The translations under genes were made by a program, and so were the position numbers. Source: Patiria pectinifera (taxonomy: Eukaryota; Echinodermata; Asteroidea; Valvatida; Asterinidae). Taken from it: a stretch of DNA of 64,000 nt. The notes under the pieces were generated by a model that worked only from the letters and a program-made list of their open reading frames with translations, did no database searches and had not been told where the DNA came from. Location: the NCBI GenBank assembly GCA_029964075.1, contig CM057141.1:1860001-1924000 (forward strand), in the 5' to 3' direction. Shown piece after piece: positions 22,604 to 34,566 of the stretch (position 1 is the stretch's first letter; every line of letters starts with the position of its first letter).

Positions 22604-24205
22604 CTGTGTAATGAGAACAATAAAACAGACAGTGAGTAGAAAGTACAGAAATTATCAAATTTCCAAGCAACCAAGAGGTGATCAAACACCAGGTGATCAA
22701 TTACCACAAACTGAGATGCTGTCCTTGTTGATACTAAGCTAGTATGTAATATAGCAATAACATCATGTATGGGCAACTTCAGTGCAATTTCTGTTGTGGT
22801 AACACTCAGTTACATGCATGTTCCTGTCTTATTAGGCTTTTCCTACTCAGTTTAAAACTTGGCACATGCTCAGTGCACCGGTTTTTTTTTTCACAGGCGT
22901 GGGGGGGGGGGGGAGGACAAAATCAAATGCTATATGGCATTGTTCAAGATGGAAACTTCAGATAGAAGCAGGTTAAACAAGCACCCACTGGCTGTGCTAA
23001 TGCTGTTTCAGCTAGCAGCGCATCATTGGAATGTAGGCATGTTCTACAAAACATGAGATATTTGTTTTCATGAATTTCGGGGTTTCTTATTTCCTGAAGT
23101 CTTGTATTGAATGAATTCACAATGTTTGATGAGGGGCGTCATTACTGATATCTGGAATACCGATGACCGTGGCCATCCCCAATCTTGAGCAGAGTTGAAC
23201 AATCAATGTCTTGAATGTCAGCATTTTTAATGGACATGAACAACTAATGAACCCTAGCCACTGATGAGCTAACACAGCCTATATTGCCTGTAAACATGCT
23301 CATATTCGTAACTCGTCAAAACGTTACGCAAGCATCGTTAGAGAGAACATTGTTGCGAGTTAATTCACAAAACTTTCTCTCTTCTGTGTATGAAACGGTC
23401 ATTTTGATGTATTTCACAAAAATGTACAAAAATTAACACTCGTACATTCACTTGTATTATTTGTAGCAAATACAGCGCAGCCCTCCCCCAACTTTCAACT
23501 GCTGGTGCATGCACATGGTTACTGGGACACATGGCAGAGCAGTCCACCCACGCTGATACAAGGTATTTTCAAGGTATTGCTGTAATTAACATTCATATTC
23601 TACTTTTTAACAAACTTTGTAAAATATCCCTTCTTGGTAAACATGTTGGTTTTTCTTTTCTTTGGAGCCCAAAAGGGCACGTTCTTTTGAGAGTGCTCCT
23701 TTAACTCATCACAGACCTTGACGTGACCATCATAAGGATGTGACAAGACTTCAGACATCACAAAAAAGTCCTCTTGCTACATTAGGAGACATGTTGCAAA
23801 ATTGTTGCCGATTCATAATTGACATTTTCAAGTCTCCCCATACAACCCCCCCCCTCCCCCATCCTCTAATGAACAGACAGTGCCAATGTTGACATTTATG
23901 GCGGAGAATATGACAAAGGGTTATTAATTAATTTGCTGCATGGCAGGACACCTGTAGGACCGCACACTCTAATGTCTGCTAGGAGAAAGGTTGATGAAGA
24001 CATTAAAAGCTATACATGCACAGTTGGGACTTGTCCACCGTCACACCAGAGTTGTTTCATTAAAAGTCTAATTCTCCTGTGTCTTCAGTTTTATCGAAAG
24101 AGAACGGTTAACGGCATGTGTACATGTGACTGGCCACAAGTGTACTGTGGTCATAAAAAGCCAGATACTGTACACATGCACATATGTAACTAAAAATCCT
24201 CATCA
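22604..24205. other. Intron stretch without recognised elements
   Basis: Contains a G run near 22,898-22,912 and a C run near 23,848-23,862. Nothing coding. Confidence 0.45.
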
Positions 24206-24314
24206 AAAACTATTGCATTATTTTCTGTGTCTGCATGTGAGCCATAAATTTATGATATATCATAAATTTATGGCTCACAGACTCAGAAAATAATAAAATA
24301 GTGCCAAGTTTTTC
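24206..24314. mobile_element. Foldback element with 44-bp perfect palindrome
   Basis: Bases 24,236-24,279 are a perfect spacerless palindrome, starting TGTGAGCCATAAATTTATG. Imperfect arms continue outward (TTATTTTCTG against CAGAAAATAA, then AAAAACT against AGTTTTT), so almost 110 bp can fold into one hairpin. There is no coding capacity. It is probably a small foldback MITE. On the transcribed minus strand it would be a long RNA hairpin within the teashirt intron. Confidence 0.8.
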
Positions 24315-24966
24315 CAGCAATAACAAATAACAGGATGGGAAATACATGTAGCTGTGGTTGCGAAAAAAAGTCTTTCAGATTGGCAGTGATAGCATTTTGC
24401 ACGACACTTAAATCTCCAAGTATTCACATGAACGTATTTCTTAACAATTGTTAATCCAATGAGTAGTGTTCCTTGTTGGTCCCGGATTTTAAAGTGGGTT
24501 TTATATATATATTGTTTTTTAAAACCATGCCAATAAAGATTTCAGTAGGGCAGCAAAATTGAAAATGTTGCCAAAGTTGCCCATCCTCCCAAAACCTTTG
24601 CTTACAACATTGCACACAGGAAGGCACGACTATAAGCTAGTCCATTACGTAGAGTGAAGGTTTGTCAACCCTTAAGGTAGCAGCGAACACGTCTCTACAA
24701 ATTATACAGACAAGACATTGACAAGTGATCACTAATTACATGATGTGCATGCAGTAGATGTACACTTAACTCTACGACCAGCTTACAACAAGCAATAAAT
24801 CGCAACAGCATTTGCCTGCTCGGTGATAATAATGAGCACTGCTTATTGCATGTAAGTGATTGCTGAAGAACAAAACCTCTCTTATGACGACCGAACTAAT
24901 TTGATATTGACATGAATGTACTGTTACCTGAAGATATGGCTCATGATTCTATGCTGTGTACATGTA

Positions 24967-25153
24967 CAGTCGAATCTCGTTAGTACAAACTCTGTTAATA
25001 CAAAATTCTGGTTATAACAAACATAAAGCCTTAGTCCCGACTGTGCATTTATGTGCACAATGAATGGGACTGATGTTCCTCTTAATACAAAATTCTGATA
25101 TAACAAACAATTTGGCTAGGTCCGAACAAGTTTGTATTAACGAGACTCGACTG
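24967..25153. mobile_element. Pogo/Tigger-like MITE, 187 bp
   Basis: The ends are CAGTCGAATCTCGTTAGTAC at the left and, reverse-complemented, CAGTCGAGTCTCGTTAATAC at the right, matching at 18 of 20 positions. TA flanks both ends (24,965-24,966 and 25,154-25,155). The CAGTCGA start and TA target are typical of the pogo/Tigger branch of Tc1/mariner. It is internally deleted with no transposase. Confidence 0.85.
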
Positions 25154-25249
25154 TATACTGCAAGGACAATAGCTGAAAGATACTGGTTTCCACAAGACTT
25201 GCTCTATGGATAAACATGCCTCAGATAGTTCTGGTATGTGCTCCGTGAG

Positions 25250-25570
25250 CGAACAAGAGAGGGCGCTTTTTTACCAATTTCGAGAACCCCGTGGACAGGA
25301 CAACACCACCTGCGCGTACTGGTTCGCGCGCGTATAGCGCAAAGTACGCACGATAGAGTACGAAAGTGTGACATCATTTAGAACCAGGAAGTGTAATGCA
25401 AACGAATGGAGTACGCGCACGTGAGTATGCGCGCGCGTGTTGGTTCACCGGCTGAATCACGTGCTAATGTCTTTTACACACATAATTGTGCGCGTGATTC
25501 ACTTCGGTACTCTATACCGAATGTGTACAAAGCCAAAGCATCTTCGCGTGAGCGTCAGGCGTCGTCAGCA
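25250..25570. promoter_or_regulatory. CpG-rich block inside the teashirt intron
   Basis: CpG is much denser here than in flanking DNA (repeated GCGCG and CGCACG words). The block begins with a CTCF-like core, AAGAGAGGGCGCT (25,255-25,267). It also contains CACGTGAGT and ATCACGTGC E-box-like words. It could be an internal promoter or insulator; no open frame supports a gene. Confidence 0.3.
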
Positions 25571-26976
25571 ATGTGTTCAAATGTCTCTCCCATGCCCCCC
25601 AACTCTCCCTTTCATATCCCATGCAGGGGGTAAATGTGCCCAGACCCCATACACTGTTTGATGAAAGCAGTAATTGTGTTTCTATGAACTCAGGAGTCTG
25701 CTACTTGATGCGTCTATTTTTGTGTACCTGTTCACAATCGTGTTATACTGAGACTAATAAAGAAATGATGGTGATTTGATTGAATGATGAATATCTGCAT
25801 GGATACCCCTGCATAATGCAGGTCTCAGGTGCTCAATAATTTCAGAAAGAATCTTGATGTGTGAAATTGTAAAATCCACATACATGTACAGACAAGCGCG
25901 TTCGTAATGTCGATCGTGGACGTCCTATTGTCCCTCTTTTGTTTGTACTCACATACTTACAGATGTATACATACAGAGTGCTCTTGGTCAACTAGTCTTT
26001 GAAGTTTGGTTACACAAGGTCACATTCTGTCGGTTTTCATACTTACATTACCGGTACATGTAATTTGATGACAAAATTCTTAATTATTCATGTAAATGTT
26101 ATGGATAGGTAACTGAAGATGTCAATACATAGGCCTTACATACTGTACAAGTGTACATGTACATGTAGATCATGTTTAATAAAACATGTACTGAACATGT
26201 GCCCTTTGAATCAAGCATCTGTTGAAATCAAAGGCTGGCCATACTTTATTGGTTGGCCGGCCTCTCTTTGATCCATTTCGGCAGCGGCACATAAGGCCCG
26301 GCAAATATGACTGATTTATGACTCAACAGGCTGGCCATAGACACGAGAGCTGGCTAGCGACTGACTGATGCCTTTTTTTTCCCCCTCTTGCCCGCTCTGA
26401 AGTGTTTACAGATGCTAGGCGTGTTGATTGGCAATCTGTACTGTGTCAATTCTTGAGCCAGGGCAGGAAAGGCCTGACTGTACCAGCTTTTCCCTGGAAA
26501 AACATGCCGCACAGAAACGCTTTGTCAATCATCGGATTCAATTTGTTTTTTCGGAGCCGGAGCTCCAAGCTAACTCTTGGTGCCTTTATTTCTCTCTTTC
26601 TCCCCTAATGTACATGTAGCTATCCTTCACTGTTGTCAGGCAGTGAAAGACAACAGGCATCAATGTAGAGAGTACATGTACATCTACCTCTACAGAGACA
26701 TACAGTAACTAAATACTCAAGCTCATATTCAAACTGCACTTAAATTTACAACACACTCCTACACACTCAGAACAAAGATCTTAATTAACTTCTCACCATG
26801 CTTTGATTGTGTACAATTCAATCAATCTTATCTTTACATGTAACTTTATGGTGATGCAAACCTATGTCAAGAAACTTACGATGAGTTCAGTTCATTGTAA
26901 GTTCCATGGCAATGACGTGCGACTGATAGTGCTTTCTGATGTCAAATGACGCCAAGTGATGACCAAATCATATCTA
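25571..26976. other. Intron stretch without recognised elements
   Basis: Only scattered ACATGTAC words (for example 26,153-26,168) and short random open frames. Confidence 0.45.
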
Positions 26977-26980
26977 GTTA

Positions 26981-27340
26981 AAGGTGTACCTTGCATTTAT
27001 CCCAAACGTAACCTATCAAAAATATTACTGGTACAACACCCCGTGAAATTGTTCCGTCTGGCTTGCTGTCATTCCACTGAAATCAAGAAATGTACATGTG
27101 GTTTCTAATGACCAGTCAATGAATTCACCTGAATTGACTGATTTTTTTTTCAATAAAGAGTGCTATTGATGACATCGTGTTTCGTGATCTACATGTAAAG
27201 GATGTGCATGGTTTTTCACTGTTATCTCAAAAACTGTGATACCCACCGAGCTTAAACTTCAACTTGAACATTCGTCTTTTGATTTTGAGTGTTGCTATGA
27301 TTGGAAACGAAGAAAATGTGTGAAATTATCCTATATGCCT
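26981..27340. mobile_element. TTAA-flanked repeat, family B
   Basis: The segment lies between TTAA at 26,977-26,980 and TTAA at 27,341-27,344. Its ends are AGGTGTACCTTGC and, inverted, AGGCATATAGG, so terminal symmetry is short. The right 70 bp matches the sequence ending at 50,061 (shared TTTTGAGTG and TGCCTTTAA), which shows that it is a dispersed family. Confidence 0.5.
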
Positions 27341-27978
27341 TTAATTAAATATGGTGCGTTTTGATGATCAAATGATGCCTAAATATTATGGTAGGGTGGG
27401 TCCTCATAAAAGAAGAAGTTGCTTTGTAGAGCCACTTTTAACAAGATAAAATCTTTCACAAAAGCATACAAGAGAAATTATATTTACAACAAAAAAAATG
27501 TACATGTGCAGCACATCATGTGTTAACGAAGTTTCACATTCAGTATATGTACATGTAGATGTAGTTATGTTTTCAGTTATGTTAATTAAACAGATTTCAT
27601 AGAAAATCGGATATAAAAAAATGTGGTGAGTCAAATAATTGGGTAAAAGTAAACCGAACTAAATCACACACGTACAAGCGATTACTGTAACAATGTACGC
27701 ACGCATTTATAGCTAGCACAATGGGGAGTTGCATGTACATGTAGCAGCACTGATCCAGATCATATGATCTATTCAATGGAGGTTACTGACTGACTATGTG
27801 ACCTGAGGAAAAGTACACCAGACTGCAGGACACAAGTGATTGATTGATGGGTAATTGTGAAGGCAAAGAGCTCTACGCTAACATTTTTTTTTCGGTTTAA
27901 AAAAGCAGTCTATTCCAGCTGGATAATGGCAACAGAAAAGAGGGATATTCCAAGAATATTTTACAGAAAATAATTTGA

Positions 27979-28328
27979 GGGTAATATACAAGATTTGCTT
28001 TTGCTGTAATTTTCAGAAATGGATGGATTTTAGGGTTAGTAATTTATAGCAAATAACTACTGATCTGTTTCAAGTTTTGTGTTCACAGATGCTGGACAAA
28101 AAAAAGAAGAAAAAAAAGCTGTTCTTGAGTCTTTTTTCCTGACCCTACTTCAGACGAAACGGAGCAATTTGTAGACGTTGGGAATTGTCAGGTCAGGGAA
28201 CCAGACTAGCTGGCTTGCAACAGTTCACAGATGTGTAACCGATTGCAAACAAAATTTTGGAATAACTAAATTTGGTAAATTGGGGAGTATTTTTATGTTC
28301 TGATGTTTGCAAATGTTGTATAATACCT
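27979..28328 (+). mobile_element. TTAA-target MITE, family A, copy 3
   Basis: Same family as 10,742-11,267 but shorter. The left end reads GGGTAATATACAAGATTTGC; the right end, inverted, reads AGGTATTATACAACATTTGC. TTGA, a decayed TTAA, flanks both sides. The interior keeps CCTGACCCTACTTCAGAC and GTCAGGGAACCAGACTAGC but has lost the central GGTCGGCCGACC palindrome. Confidence 0.7.
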
Positions 28329-28619
28329 TTGAAGAGCATCGGAATGAGAAGAGGATTATCAAACTGTAAAGATGCCATTGGTATGATGAACACCATTTGA
28401 ATGAACAATTCAAGAAAACCTTCTTGTTTCATTTGAAATCTTATTAACCTATAGAAGTTCAATTAGTGACTATTTTATACATTTGTATGTGATCAAGAAA
28501 CTTTCCACTGCAGCCCATTCAGATGGCATTATTGCTCTATGGGATAATCAGCATCAGATGGAGGGACCAAAAAAAAAAAAAAGGAAAAAAAAAAACGAAA
28601 AAAAACTGAATACATCAAC

Positions 28620-28800
28620 TCCATCCAATCTCTCAACGGCTCCCTGATCGAGTGTCAACATTTGATTGATGTTTTGTGACGGAGGAGATCCATATCGTTC
28701 CGTCGCCGTGGCAACCATTGAACCCATTGTCCATCACTGAAAAGACCATCACGCTACATTATGCAAACTTGCTCTTAAGAGGATGGGGCTTGGTTCCTGA
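28620..28800. promoter_or_regulatory. Repeat-poor intron block with an RFX X-box
   Basis: Bases 28,702-28,715 read GTCGCCGTGGCAAC, a full match to the 14-bp X-box consensus (GTNRCC, two bases, RGYAAC) bound by RFX factors. Just upstream is ATTTGATTGATG, a PBX/HOX-like word. Unlike the adjoining A-rich tract, the block shows no repeat structure. Confidence 0.35.
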
Positions 28801-30901
28801 TGTGTTCCATGGCTGAATATATGGGTTGGCTATTTGCTGACCTTCCACATCAAAACCGAAAAAAGAAAAAAAAGAATCCAGGAAACAATGAAGGTGATGG
28901 AACTATTACCTGCCATGTCAAGAATAGAATCTATTCCTGAACTGCCTGTAATAAATCTCTCTCAAGAACACTGCTGAACCGAAAAGGTCTACGGTACCTT
29001 TTCTGAAAACCATCGTGCATGTAGCATGTTCAGAGTGCATGCACCAATATTCACGCTCCGTCACAGTCATATTCGTGATGGTACCAATCGTTTTCTGTGG
29101 TTTAAACATTCTCTTAATTTCCTGAATTAGGAAAAAATCTTCTGTCTCAATGATCTTTACAACGTGATTTTACTTTAATGTTTATCACTTTCTTTGCAAT
29201 GGCTTAAACCACAGGTAAATGCAGAACTCTACTGTTTGTATTGAGCACTGGCCCGCACACACACACACATGTACATGTACATGTACAATATTGATTGATT
29301 AACCGTTCCCTAATATGGTTTTGATTATAAAATCATATGGCTGTTTTATTCTGGCATCAATTGGTACAAATTAAGCCAACAATGGAACTTTCATAAAACA
29401 ATTATACACTAACTTTTAAGAATATACCGGTATGTCCTTATGCGTGTATGTCCATCCTTGGGTTCATCCCATTTCTTAGTGATAAAGTTTTGGACATGGA
29501 ATTTTAAAAGACTTTTGGGTTAAGAAGTCAACTGGCGAATCCTATTTCGTCTTTTGAAAAGGAACCTTCATTTCTAAAAAGTGGTTTTTGACAATCATAC
29601 CAAGGAATGTAGCCAAAATCAAAAATTACATTATCAATTCATTGAAAATGTTGATCACCTAATATCAGGCATGCAACTGGGAAGTCACAAAAAAGAGGAA
29701 ATTCACATCTTTCCAAGACTTTGTACAGTGTTTTTCTATTTTCAATGGCACGAGAGGGAATGAAAAAAGAGGAACTCAGCTGATCCAAGGAAAAGTTGCA
29801 TGCCTGTAATATGCAATTTTTTGGGGGGCGGGGAAGGGAACCCAATATCATCAACAACTGTCGCAAAGAAGTCAGTTCGGTAGTGCTTACACGTCTATAC
29901 AATAACACAATCCAATCAAATACACACTAGCCCTCACCACACGGCCCATCCTATGCACATGCTCTTCATCCTAGTGACCAAAATAGTGCCTAAATTTAAT
30001 TATTTATGGCAGAGAGAGGGACGTTTTGTCATCCTGAAGAAACTGTGCTCCTCTGTCTGTCGGTTCTCTCTCTTTTTCTGGCCAAGTCCTGGAGAAGAAA
30101 CAAGTCTGAAGGTGGCTGACACTCCTTAACAACTGTGACGAGTTGCTCTATTTAATGAAGCAGTGAGAGAAAGCAGTGCGGCTGAAGTGCTGGCACGGAC
30201 CAGCCGTCAACCTGATGGCCCCCAAATCCATTACTCTCTCGCCGAATCCCTGATAATAAAATTACGCCGTCAATAAGAAAATAATTGTGGAGCCCCAAAG
30301 ACAAACAGTGAGGAAGTTATGTGGCCCGGGGCCCCCAGAATGTTTTTTTCTTCCCTCTTTGGAGCACACACTGCATACAGGAACAAACAGGATTCGTACT
30401 TGTGACCATTCTTGAGTGCTGTGTAGCCACGATCGGCATATTTTGTTTATAAATAGATTGATTGACGGAGAGATGCCAATAGCATTGACTGTGGGTCCTT
30501 TTGAGACAACTGCCTGTTCTCTTGTACGCTCTTGTTTTTCCCCCCTTTTTTTGAAGAGACATCCCCCACAAGATGCCTTGAATGCGATGAGGCCAATCAA
30601 TCGGCCAATGACACGACATGTGCAGTGCTTGCTTTGCATAATTGAACCGCACAGCACATGAACGCTAAACTGTTCAATAGCATAAACTGTTAATGCGGCA
30701 TCAAGAATGTTAATATTTGTACGATACTTTTGGTTGGGAACTGCGATGGTTCTTTGGCGGTGTTTTATAAGCTCAGCATGAGTATTTGTTTCAAGTTGTT
30801 ATGCACAGCTTCTGCCGAGCATACATGGTTCCATTCCTGTCATGATCTGCCAGAATTCTATCCACCACAGAGGCACAGACATGACTTGGAATTTCTTTTA
30901 C
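28801..30901. other. Intron stretch, partly repeat-poor
   Basis: A short CA/ACATGT microsatellite is at about 29,262-29,288. Bases 30,010-30,290 lack repeats and have mixed composition with words such as GATAATAAAATTACG, so they are possible regulatory DNA. No gene was recognised. Confidence 0.4.
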
Positions 30902-31353
30902 GGGTGTGCATTTACGGGTAGTACTACAGGAACTCCAGGGTACCCGATTGAGTGAAACATGGGTACCCTAACCCGTTAAAGAAACCAAACCCCAAAATTT
31001 AAATCTTGGAAGTTGCTGTTCACATTGTTCATAACGGTCCGCACAATAATACTACCACATTTGTGCGTCAATACAGCAAAATACAAGTGTGTATAGTCAG
31101 CTCTTTAGCTTTACAGTGTAAATTGCATTTTCGCAAGCGTCATAAACGTGAATCTGTATTGTTTGTCCGTGTGGCCTGGTTTTCAATTTGAAAATTTGCA
31201 TAAATTACATTCAAAACCTTCCTTTTTCACTATCTGAGAAGTTAGTAAGTAATATGTAAAGTTACTGTAATTACGGGTACTCGATTCCTTAATCTGGAAC
31301 CAGTTCCTGACATCAGTGGTTGGGTACTTGGGTACCCGGTTTCGATGCACAGC
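30902..31353. mobile_element. hAT-like MITE rich in GGGTACCC
   Basis: The left end reads GGGTGTGCATTTACGGGTA; the right end, inverted, reads GGCTGTGCATCGAAACCGGG. GGGTACCC or close variants lie just inside both ends (near 30,938, 30,961 and 31,331). Such ends resemble hAT termini, but no clean 8-bp duplication is visible. Confidence 0.5.
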
Positions 31354-32183
31354 CACTTATGTCTTTGGTATTTTTTGGTCATTTATGCAGGATTTCAACT
31401 GTTTTGGGAAGTTCGAGGAAAGACGAAATAGAATTTAGAAATATCATTCCTTGTCACCTTGTTGCTGTTTCCACAAAAGAATTTTTTTTCTTTCTAAAAC
31501 TAGGACGATATATTGAAAGAGGCGTTGAATCTCTCGCGTCTTGGGAGAGGTGTCTTCACTGCTGTTCCCTGCTTTGCAGGCGATCAACACGAAATCAACT
31601 CACAGTGAACAAGCCGTGAAAACGCACACACACATCTTAGGTGCTGAATAGTATAGCAGTGATGCTGCTTTTATCATTTGGTCTTCAATGCTTTAAATTT
31701 TGTCACTGGACTGCCTCTGCCAAGAGTTTTTGTGAGTAACCAGGTCCCACTAGTCCTTAAAATACGTACTCACTTTGCCAAATGAGTCATATATCACAAA
31801 TAATAATTGTAGATGAAAGACGTCATTCTCACTATACTGTTACTGGTTGAAAAACATGCTCCGCCTGGCACTTTCTAGTTCTTTAAAGCAGTTGTTTTCA
31901 TACGTTCAGTGAGAATTGAAAAATGTTTCCACATCATATTCTGGCCTTGGCTGACACTATACTGACAATAGTGCACATGTGGTTGACTTGACAAAGCACT
32001 TTGTCCATATATTTATGGTGCCACGGTTGAGAGACAAAGAACATGTAAAGAAAATTTTCACAATACACATCTTGATAGAAGGATGCTGCGATACATCATC
32101 ACATTTCAGGGTTCAAATATCAGAAAAATAAAAACTTAACTGCACAATGCACAGCATGTGGATAACTTATAAATGAATGCAAC
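31354..32183. other. Intron stretch without recognised elements
   Basis: Nothing recognised. Confidence 0.4.
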
Positions 32184-32187
32184 TTAA

Positions 32188-32560
32188 GGCTGGTTCATAC
32201 TACTTCATGCGAATACGAATGCAATGCGAATTTGACGCCACGAAGCTTTCGCTGTGAAATTCACCAAAGTTGAAACGTGTTTAGGAAAGAATATTGCAAC
32301 CTGACGCTGCATTTTTCTTCATATATCATCTCAATGAAATTGCTGACGATAAGACATGAATCTGTGACTGAGAAATATTTCCAATTCCAAAATTCTTGAC
32401 TCTCCATAGACTTTGTACACAGCCGCTGTGAAGTACCGGTACCGTCAGGTCGCAACATTCTTTCCCGTGTTCAACTTTTGCGAATTTGCAGCGCAAAAAC
32501 TCCCCCCTGACTTCACAAATTCACATTCGCGTTCAATTTTGCGCCGAGTATGAACCTGCC
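32188..32560. mobile_element. TTAA-target MITE with GGC(T/A)GGTTCATACT ends
   Basis: TTAA is present at both boundaries (32,184-32,187 and 32,561-32,564). The ends are GGCTGGTTCATACT and, inverted, GGCAGGTTCATACT, 13 of 14 identical. Subterminal GCGAATTTG-like words recur in both arms. There is no coding frame. It is unrelated in sequence to families A and B. Confidence 0.82.
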
Positions 32561-33331
32561 TTAATGCATGTGTCAAACAGAAAAGAGTTACAAAAAAGTG
32601 CCAATAGAAAAAAATTTAAGTTCTCAATGTGTACTGTATTGTATTGTATTGTGTTACACGAATCAGTCATGAAAAAGTGGCACGGTGATACCCAACCTGT
32701 AGTTCATATATAGAAGGGGTTTTTTTCACAGTATAATTACATACATGTGTGCAATGTAGCATTGGTTAACTGTTATTTAACTATGAAAAAACCCATGTCT
32801 GATTGTTTTGCCTCTCACTTCACCCAACACTTCACAAACTGTTGACAAATTGACAAATATTATGATAACGCTGATTGTGCCGAGTGCCCAACAGTTTTCA
32901 TTAAATCCTCGCACACAGACTCGCGCCAGTAATAAGGCGCACCGCGCTGCATTACCGCGCCATTGTTGCCGTTCACCCAAGTGTGCTCCAGTGTTCTCAG
33001 AAACCATGGCAACCAATAACAACCCTAATGTTAGCTAGGCAACCTTCCAACACAATGCCAAAAGCAATCATCTCGGGAAGCATGCAGAACAAAACGGGGG
33101 AAAATGGCCGGGAATTTCTTATTGTTCCTGAATAAGTGTGAAAGCATAAAAAAAATATCCGATTTTCACTGAGCAGAATCTGCAAACTAAACATTGATGA
33201 TAACGACATTCAGATGTCTAAGATGTACATGTACCTTAAATTGCACTTAAGGGAAAAATTTGAGATAAAAATATTATTCTCTATACTGAAAACCAAACAG
33301 CTTTAAACATTTCATTGAGCAGAGGTACATT

Positions 33332-33635
33332 AGGGGGAGTCAGGTTTGTGCAGTGGGTCTTTCCTCGCCTTCCACATCTTTGGCCCAGGTTCGATTCCTG
33401 CCCAGGTCCACATGTGGATTGGGTTTTCAGGCACTACCTAATCCGTGGATTTCCCCAGAATATTCTTCTGGCGTTTTCCTCCCACCTGTAAAAATGTAAT
33501 TTCTTCTCATTGTATTCTCTGTCTCTTCTAATTTTTCGAAGGTTTCTTCAGGCTTGCTAGCTACAGTGCCTCGGGCACTTTTGAGAAACCCTTGGTTTCA
33601 TTACCAGAGATAAATAATAATAATAACAATAACAT
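33332..33635 (+). mobile_element. tRNA-derived SINE with AT-rich tail
   Basis: The tRNA-like head (33,332-33,412) has an A-box-like TTGTGCAGTGG and a perfect B box, GGTTCGATTCC (33,388-33,398). The body contains ACCTAATCCGTGGATTTCCC and CTGGCGTTTTCCTCCCACC. The tail is (AAT)n/(AAC)n, ending near 33,635. It is a different family from the SINE at 15.6 kb. Confidence 0.8.
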
Positions 33636-34323
33636 TGTAATTTTAAAAGACAAATGCACCTTTGTTGGCTGACAATATTTTAATCACACTATTCAAATCA
33701 AAGGCTTTTAACAAACTGAACAATTTCATCGCGATCCTGAGAAATAAAATGTAAAAAAAACCACCAAATCACTCAGTCAATGTACACTTTATCTTCTAGG
33801 CAGAATTTGCTGAACTGGTCTGACACAAGCGAGTTGAGCACGTTAGTTAAGCAAACTTGCCCTATGAAACTTTTTGTACTGCCCATGCTTTTTGGGTATA
33901 CGTGTACATGAACATACACATTGTGCATTCAGCCTCATGTACAAATGTAAGCGCTTCATCCCTCCATCAATGAAATGTAAATTTCACATAAAGTACATTT
34001 TTTTGTACATGTAAAATGTAATAAAAATGCTAATTTACCTAATGGACTTTTTATAATGATTTCCAGAAAATGTTCCTGCCCAGCATATACTTCATGGTGT
34101 ATTTGTTTAACATCTGGTGTTGCAATTTCAATTCCTGGAATCCATCAAAAACATGGTCTTTAAAATAGTCTTTAAAAATCCTAACCCTAACCCTTAGAGT
34201 CTTAGACCCCCCCCCCTTCCAAAATTAAACTATCAAGTGTCAAGGATGTGACGGGTATAGGTATAGAAATGAGGGTATGCATACAAATATATTGTCTGTT
34301 ACATTTTCCTTGACCATTACACC
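33636..34323. other. Intron stretch without recognised elements
   Basis: Contains CCTAACCCTAACCC near 34,180-34,195 and a C run at 34,208-34,217. Nothing coding. Confidence 0.4.
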
Positions 34324-34327
34324 TACT

Positions 34328-34562
34328 GGGCAATTCCACGGTTACTCACGTTACATTTTCGTAACGTGAGTAACCGATTTTGTGCGTTTTGATTATCATA
34401 CATAACACGTTTTTCGGGATGTCATCTTTGGTGCTTAGGTAGGTCTAGGTCTACTCTATCTACCACAGGGATAACAGTTATTAAACCTTTACAGTAAAAT
34501 TACAGCCCAAGGAAACTCAAAAGTACATCAAGATTGTAACGTGAGTAACCGTGGAATTGCCC
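34328..34562. mobile_element. MITE, 235 bp, with perfect 28-bp inverted ends
   Basis: The first 28 bases, beginning GGGCAATTCCACGGTTACTC, recur perfectly inverted at 34,535-34,562. TACT flanks both sides (34,324-34,327 and 34,563-34,566), giving a probable 4-bp target duplication. A third, inverted copy of GGTTACTCACGTTAC sits six bases inside the left end and forms a subterminal hairpin. The perfect termini suggest recent activity. No coding frame. Confidence 0.9.
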
Positions 34563-34566
34563 TACT

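Noticed and set aside
22045-22611. 188-codon plus-strand frame opposite teashirt
   Set aside because: Antisense shadow of the acidic/Ser-rich N-terminal coding region.
22604-22700. Upstream extension of the large teashirt frame to a Met at 22,700
   Set aside because: The extra 33 codons lie beyond a good acceptor, encode a hydrophobic non-conserved stretch, and are replaced by the conserved MPRRKQQAP exon with matching phase.
34180-34195. Telomeric repeat (CCTAACCCTAACCC)
   Set aside because: Only two units; too short to be telomeric. Similar words at 36,296 and 53,242 are ends of the TTAA-flanked element.
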